From Candidatus Omnitrophota bacterium (GTDB lineage: Bacteria > Ratteibacteria > UBA8468 > B48-G9 > JAFGKM01), in contig JAMWBY010000048.1 in assembly GCA_023818745.1 (NCBI GenBank), forward strand, positions 1-9,438: DNA of 9,438 nt. Reading direction: 5' to 3'. Positions 6,893-9,438 of this stretch are shown one piece after another. Below the pieces are notes generated by a model. The model did no database searches. It was not told the origin of the DNA and saw only the letters and a list, made by a program, of their open reading frames with translations. The stretch's first letter is position 1. Each line of letters starts with the position of its first letter. The translations under genes and the position numbers were made by a program.

Positions 6893-6921
6893 ATTATATA
6901 TTTTTTTTAGAAAAATTTCAA
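6893..6921 (-). promoter_or_regulatory. Sigma-70-type promoter of the PIG-L gene
   Basis: On the minus strand the -35 box is TTGAAA (6921-6916) and the -10 box is a perfect TATAAT (6898-6893). They are 17 bp apart, the optimal spacing. The predicted transcription start near 6886 lies immediately before the ribosome binding site. The -35 box forms the left half of a palindrome whose right half is the -35 of a plus-strand promoter. AT-rich DNA raises the chance of accidental matches, but two good boxes at exact spacing next to a gene start are hard to dismiss. Confidence 0.65.
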
Positions 6922-6928
6922 TTTGAAA
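6916..6928. repeat. 13-bp palindrome joining two back-to-back -35 boxes
   Basis: TTTCAA-T-TTGAAA is a perfect inverted repeat with a single central base. After one mismatch (6915/6929) the symmetry resumes in flanking A and T runs. It sits between the divergent PIG-L and LeuD-like genes. Each half is a -35-like TTGAAA for the promoter facing its own side. It could also be an operator for a dimeric regulator; no regulator gene is in the window. Confidence 0.5.
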
Positions 6929-6951
6929 CTTTTTTAAAACTATGGTAAAAA
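6923..6951 (+). promoter_or_regulatory. Probable promoter of the leuD-like/icd-like/purA operon
   Basis: TTGAAA at 6923-6928 is followed after 17 bp by TAAAAA at 6946-6951, which matches 4 of 6 bases of the -10 consensus. A start near 6958 would give a leader of about 20 bases that contains the AAGGAGGAG ribosome binding site at 6965-6973. The -10 is weak, so this half may need an activator or may be less active than the opposite promoter. Confidence 0.4.
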
Positions 6952-6979
6952 TATTTGGGCAAAAAAGGAGGAGAAAAAA

Positions 6980-7477
6980 ATGATTTTTCGTGGATATGTT
7001 CACAAATTTGGAGATAATATAAATACTGACTATATAATTTCAGGAAAATATAAGTTTAAAACACTTGATATGGATGAACTTGCAAAACATTTAATGGAAG
7101 ACATTTACCCTGAATTTTACAAAAAAATAAAAAAAGGTGACTTTATAGTTGCGGGAAGGAACTTTGGATGTGGAAGCAGTAGAGAGCAAGCACCACTTGT
7201 AATTAAACATGCAGGAATTTCGGCAGTACTTGCTAAAAGTTTTGCAAGGATTTTTTATAGGAATGCGATAAACAATGGTTTAATTTTAATTGAATGTGAT
7301 ACAGATAAATTTGAAGATGGAGATGAAATTGAGATATTTCTTGAAGAAGGGAAAATAAAAAATCTTACTAAAGAAATAGAAATTTATGGAACCAAAATCC
7401 CTGATTTTTTAATTAAGATCATGAAAGAAGGGGGAGTAGTAGCTTACTTAAAAAAATATAACAATTTTGAAGTTTAA
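6980..7477 (+). CDS. Aconitase-superfamily dehydratase small subunit (LeuD-like)
   Basis: A 165-residue swivel-domain protein that pairs with a separate iron-sulfur large subunit to isomerise 3-isopropylmalate or a similar tricarboxylic acid by dehydration and rehydration. The short archaeal-type form is recognised by HKFGDNINTDYII at 8-20, AGRNFGCGSSREQAP at 58-72, SFARIFYRNAINNGL at 87-101 and a C-terminal GGVVAYLKKY. The substrate loop after NTDYII reads SGKYKFKTLD. As I recall, archaeal isopropylmalate isomerase has YLVY at the aligned place and homoaconitase YLRT, so the substrate is not settled by this motif. No large subunit (LeuC/HacA type) lies in the window. The gene is 18 bp upstream of an isocitrate-dehydrogenase-like gene, so it may belong to a split aconitase rather than leucine synthesis. 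Confidence 0.85.
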   Translation: MIFRGYVHKFGDNINTDYIISGKYKFKTLDMDELAKHLMEDIYPEFYKKIKKGDFIVAGRNFGCGSSREQAPLVIKHAGISAVLAKSFARIFYRNAINNGLILIECDTDKFEDGDEIEIFLEEGKIKNLTKEIEIYGTKIPDFLIKIMKEGGVVAYLKKYNNFEV

Positions 7478-7483
7478 AATTAT

Positions 7484-7489
7484 AAGGAG
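7484..7489 (+). promoter_or_regulatory. Ribosome binding site of the isocitrate-dehydrogenase-like gene
   Basis: AAGGAG lies 6 bases before the ATG at 7496, within the 18-bp gap after the dehydratase subunit gene. It supports this start codon, which places the conserved ITLIPGDGIGPE strand at residues 5-16 as expected. Confidence 0.7.
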
Positions 7490-7495
7490 TAACCT

Positions 7496-8578
7496 ATGAG
7501 TTATAAAATTACACTTATTCCTGGTGATGGTATAGGTCCTGAAATTACAGAAGTTACAAAAAAATGTATTGAAGCAACAGAAGTAGAAATAGAGTGGGAT
7601 ATAAAAATGGCAGGTGAACAATGCATTGAGAAGTATGGAACACCTATTCCAGATGAAACAATAAAGTCAATTGCAGAAAATAAAATTTGTCTTAAAGGAC
7701 CTATAACAACTCCAGTTGGAACAGGTTTTAGAAGCATAAATGTTTTTTTAAGACAACATTTTAAATTATATGTATGTTTAAGGCCATTTAAAATTTATGA
7801 AGGAGCAAAAACAAAATTTAAAGATGTAGATATTGTTATAATACGAGAAAATATGGAAGATTTATATGCAGGCATTGAATTTGAAAGAGGTAAAGCAGAA
7901 ACATTACAACTCATTGAATTTATTGAAAAAACAACAGGAAAAAATTTAAGTCAAAATACAGGAATTAGTATAAAACCGATATCTGTTGAAAATTCAGAAA
8001 AAATAGTTAGATTTGGATTTGAATATGCGAGAAAAAATAACAGAAAAAAAGTTACAGTTGTTCATAAAGCGAACATTATGAAATATTCTGATGGACTTTT
8101 TCTGGAAGTTGCCAAAAATATTGCAAAGGAATATACTGATATTGAATTTGAGGATAAAATTGTAGATAATATGGCTATGCAACTTGTGCAGAAACCAGAA
8201 ATTTATGATGTAATTGTATGTCCAAACCTTTATGGAGATATTCTTTCTGATCTATGTGCTGGTCTTGTTGGAGGACTTGGTCTTTCAGCAGGAGCAAATA
8301 TAGGAGAAGATGTTGCAATTTTTGAACCAACCCATGGCTCTGCTCCAAAATATAAAGGACTGAATAAGGTAAATCCTTGTGCTATGATTTTGGCAGGAAT
8401 TCTAATGCTTGATTATATTGGAGAAACAGAAGCAGCAGAAAAAATTGAAAAAGCAATGGCAGAAGTTATAAAAGAAGGAAAATATGTAACCTATGATTTT
8501 AAAAATTCGGGTGAAAGTTATGTTGGAACTATTGAAATGGGTAAAGCCATAATTGAAAAAATGGGGGCAAAATGGTAG
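7496..8578 (+). CDS. Isocitrate dehydrogenase-like enzyme (isocitrate/isopropylmalate dehydrogenase family)
   Basis: A 360-residue beta-decarboxylating dehydrogenase; isocitrate to 2-oxoglutarate plus CO2 is the most likely reaction. The substrate region reads RSINVFLRQHFKLYVCLRP from residue 79, close to E. coli Icd (Ser80 matches the substrate-binding, phosphorylatable Ser113). It lacks the isopropylmalate-dehydrogenase pattern. Other matches are IRENMEDLYAGIE at 116-128 (Tyr124), VVHKANIMK at 188-196 (Lys191) and metal ligands in LYGDILSD (Asp248, Asp252). The coenzyme loop HGSAPKYKGLNKVNP has Lys285 and Tyr286, aligned with E. coli Lys344/Tyr345 that bind the NADP 2'-phosphate, and Tyr333 matches Tyr391. 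Asn337 replaces Arg395, so NADP is favoured but not certain. It is shorter than Icd (416 aa), missing the N-terminal extension. Its end overlaps purA by 7 bp. Homoisocitrate dehydrogenase remains an alternative. Confidence 0.85.
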   Translation: MSYKITLIPGDGIGPEITEVTKKCIEATEVEIEWDIKMAGEQCIEKYGTPIPDETIKSIAENKICLKGPITTPVGTGFRSINVFLRQHFKLYVCLRPFKIYEGAKTKFKDVDIVIIRENMEDLYAGIEFERGKAETLQLIEFIEKTTGKNLSQNTGISIKPISVENSEKIVRFGFEYARKNNRKKVTVVHKANIMKYSDGLFLEVAKNIAKEYTDIEFEDKIVDNMAMQLVQKPEIYDVIVCPNLYGDILSDLCAGLVGGLGLSAGANIGEDVAIFEPTHGSAPKYKGLNKVNPCAMILAGILMLDYIGETEAAEKIEKAMAEVIKEGKYVTYDFKNSGESYVGTIEMGKAIIEKMGAKW

Positions 8579-9438
8579 AAGTTGTAGTTGGAACTCAATG
8601 GGGAGACGAAGGGAAAGGGAAAGTCATTGATTATCTTGCAGAAAAAGTTGATATAATTGCAAGATATCAAGGAGGAGCAAACGCTGGACATACAGTTGTG
8701 GTAAACAATAAAAAATACATATTTCATTTACTCCCTTCAGGGATACTCCATCCTAATAAAATTTGTGTAATTGGTAATGGAGTGGTTATTGACCCTGTTG
8801 CTTTGTTTGAGGAAATAGAATCTCTGAAAAAAAATGGGATAGATGTGGAAAAAAAATTATTTATTGCTGAAAATGCACATATTACTCTTCCTTATCATAA
8901 AATTCTTGACCAGGTTGAAGATAAATTTAGAGGCAAAGGGAAACTTGGAACTACTGGAAGAGGGATAGGGACAACATATACTGATAAATATGGAAGAATA
9001 GGCATAAGAGTCATTGATTTTATAGATGATGATGTTTTTATGGAAAAATTAAAAATTGCGCTTGAAGTAAAGAACTATCTATTTCGTGAATATTATAAAG
9101 AGGAAATTTTAAGTCCTCAAAAAATTTTTAAGGAATATGAATTTTACAGGAAGGAAATTAAAAAATTTGCTATAAACACATGCTTATATATAAATGAAGC
9201 AATTGAAAAAGGGAAAAAAATTCTTGCTGAAGGTGCTCAAGGGACATTTCTTGATATTGATTTTGGGACATATCCCTATGTAACTGCTTCAAATCCTATT
9301 TCAGGAGGAGCATGCACTGGCTTGGGAATTTCTCCTAAAAAAATTGAAAAAATTATAGGAGTTGCCAAAGCGTATACAACAAGAGTTGGAATGGGTCCAT
9401 TTCCTACAGAGTTAAAAGATGATGTTGGAGAAAAATTG
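8572..9438 (+). CDS. purA: Adenylosuccinate synthetase (partial, runs off the window end)
   Basis: The first 289 codons of PurA, which joins IMP and aspartate using GTP in the first committed step to AMP. The start reads MVEVVVGTQWGDEGKGKVID; Asp12 in the P-loop-like motif and His40 in GGANAGHT match the E. coli catalytic Asp13/His41. TTGRGIGTTYTDKYGR, which holds the IMP-contacting Thr and Arg, EGAQGTFLDIDFGTYPYVT and VGMGPFPTEL follow in the usual order. About 140 residues are missing at the C-terminus, including the GTP base-recognition part, because the window stops. The ATG lies inside the last codons of the dehydrogenase gene (shared ATGGTAG), so translation is likely coupled; a G-run at 8563-8567 may serve as a weak ribosome binding site. 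No frameshift is seen. Confidence 0.96.
   Translation, partial: MVEVVVGTQWGDEGKGKVIDYLAEKVDIIARYQGGANAGHTVVVNNKKYIFHLLPSGILHPNKICVIGNGVVIDPVALFEEIESLKKNGIDVEKKLFIAENAHITLPYHKILDQVEDKFRGKGKLGTTGRGIGTTYTDKYGRIGIRVIDFIDDDVFMEKLKIALEVKNYLFREYYKEEILSPQKIFKEYEFYRKEIKKFAINTCLYINEAIEKGKKILAEGAQGTFLDIDFGTYPYVTASNPISGGACTGLGISPKKIEKIIGVAKAYTTRVGMGPFPTELKDDVGEKL

Noticed and set aside
6887..6907. A/T palindromic tract that might be a bidirectional terminator
   Set aside because: It has no G-C pairs and overlaps the TATAAT of the PIG-L promoter; it is better explained as promoter DNA.
7496..8578. Call as 3-isopropylmalate dehydrogenase (leuB) because of the LeuD-like neighbour
   Set aside because: The substrate-binding segment SINVFLRQ...LYVCLRP and the KY coenzyme pair match E. 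coli-type isocitrate dehydrogenase, while the LeuB-type leucine-rich substrate segment is absent.

Overview
The window is AT-rich bacterial DNA with dense gene packing, strong AGGAGG-type ribosome binding sites and heavy use of AGA and ATA codons. Eleven protein-coding genes are visible: nine complete and one cut at each edge. No RNA gene, insertion sequence, CRISPR array or phage gene was seen. The gene mix (type II fatty-acid synthesis, an acyl-CoA dehydrogenase, a divergent Gfo/Idh/MocA protein, a PF04734 ceramidase-like protein, a PIG-L deacetylase) suggests an uncultured low-GC bacterium, perhaps an anaerobe. The Gfo/Idh and PF04734 families are abundant in Planctomycetes, Lentisphaerae and related candidate phyla, but the phylum cannot be fixed from this sequence alone.

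Bases 1-6177, plus strand: a tightly spaced run that is probably one operon or a few overlapping ones. It starts with the fatty-acid block: the 3' end of fabG, then acpP and fabF. An acyl-CoA dehydrogenase and an RluA/RluD-family pseudouridine synthase follow. The run ends with a pair of less-characterised genes, a Gfo/Idh/MocA-type putative oxidoreductase and a single-domain neutral-ceramidase-like hydrolase that starts at TTG.

Bases 6174-6872, minus strand: a PIG-L (BshB/MshB-like) zinc deacetylase that meets the ceramidase-like gene tail to tail with a 4-bp overlap. Its promoter, TTGAAA-17-TATAAT, is the clearest in the window. Its -35 box lies back to back with a -35 box facing the other way, so the two form a 13-bp palindrome between divergent genes.

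Bases 6980-9438, plus strand: a central-metabolism operon. It holds a small (swivel-domain) subunit of an aconitase-superfamily dehydratase annotated as LeuD-like, an isocitrate-dehydrogenase-like enzyme of E. coli Icd type, and adenylosuccinate synthetase (purA), whose start overlaps the end of the dehydrogenase gene and which runs off the window. The dehydratase and dehydrogenase could act in sequence (citrate to isocitrate to 2-oxoglutarate, or a homologous step), but the large dehydratase subunit is not here.

Most genes are ordinary housekeeping. The points worth a second look are the palindromic divergent promoter, the unassigned specificity of the dehydratase/dehydrogenase pair, and the Gfo/Idh, ceramidase-like and PIG-L neighbourhood.
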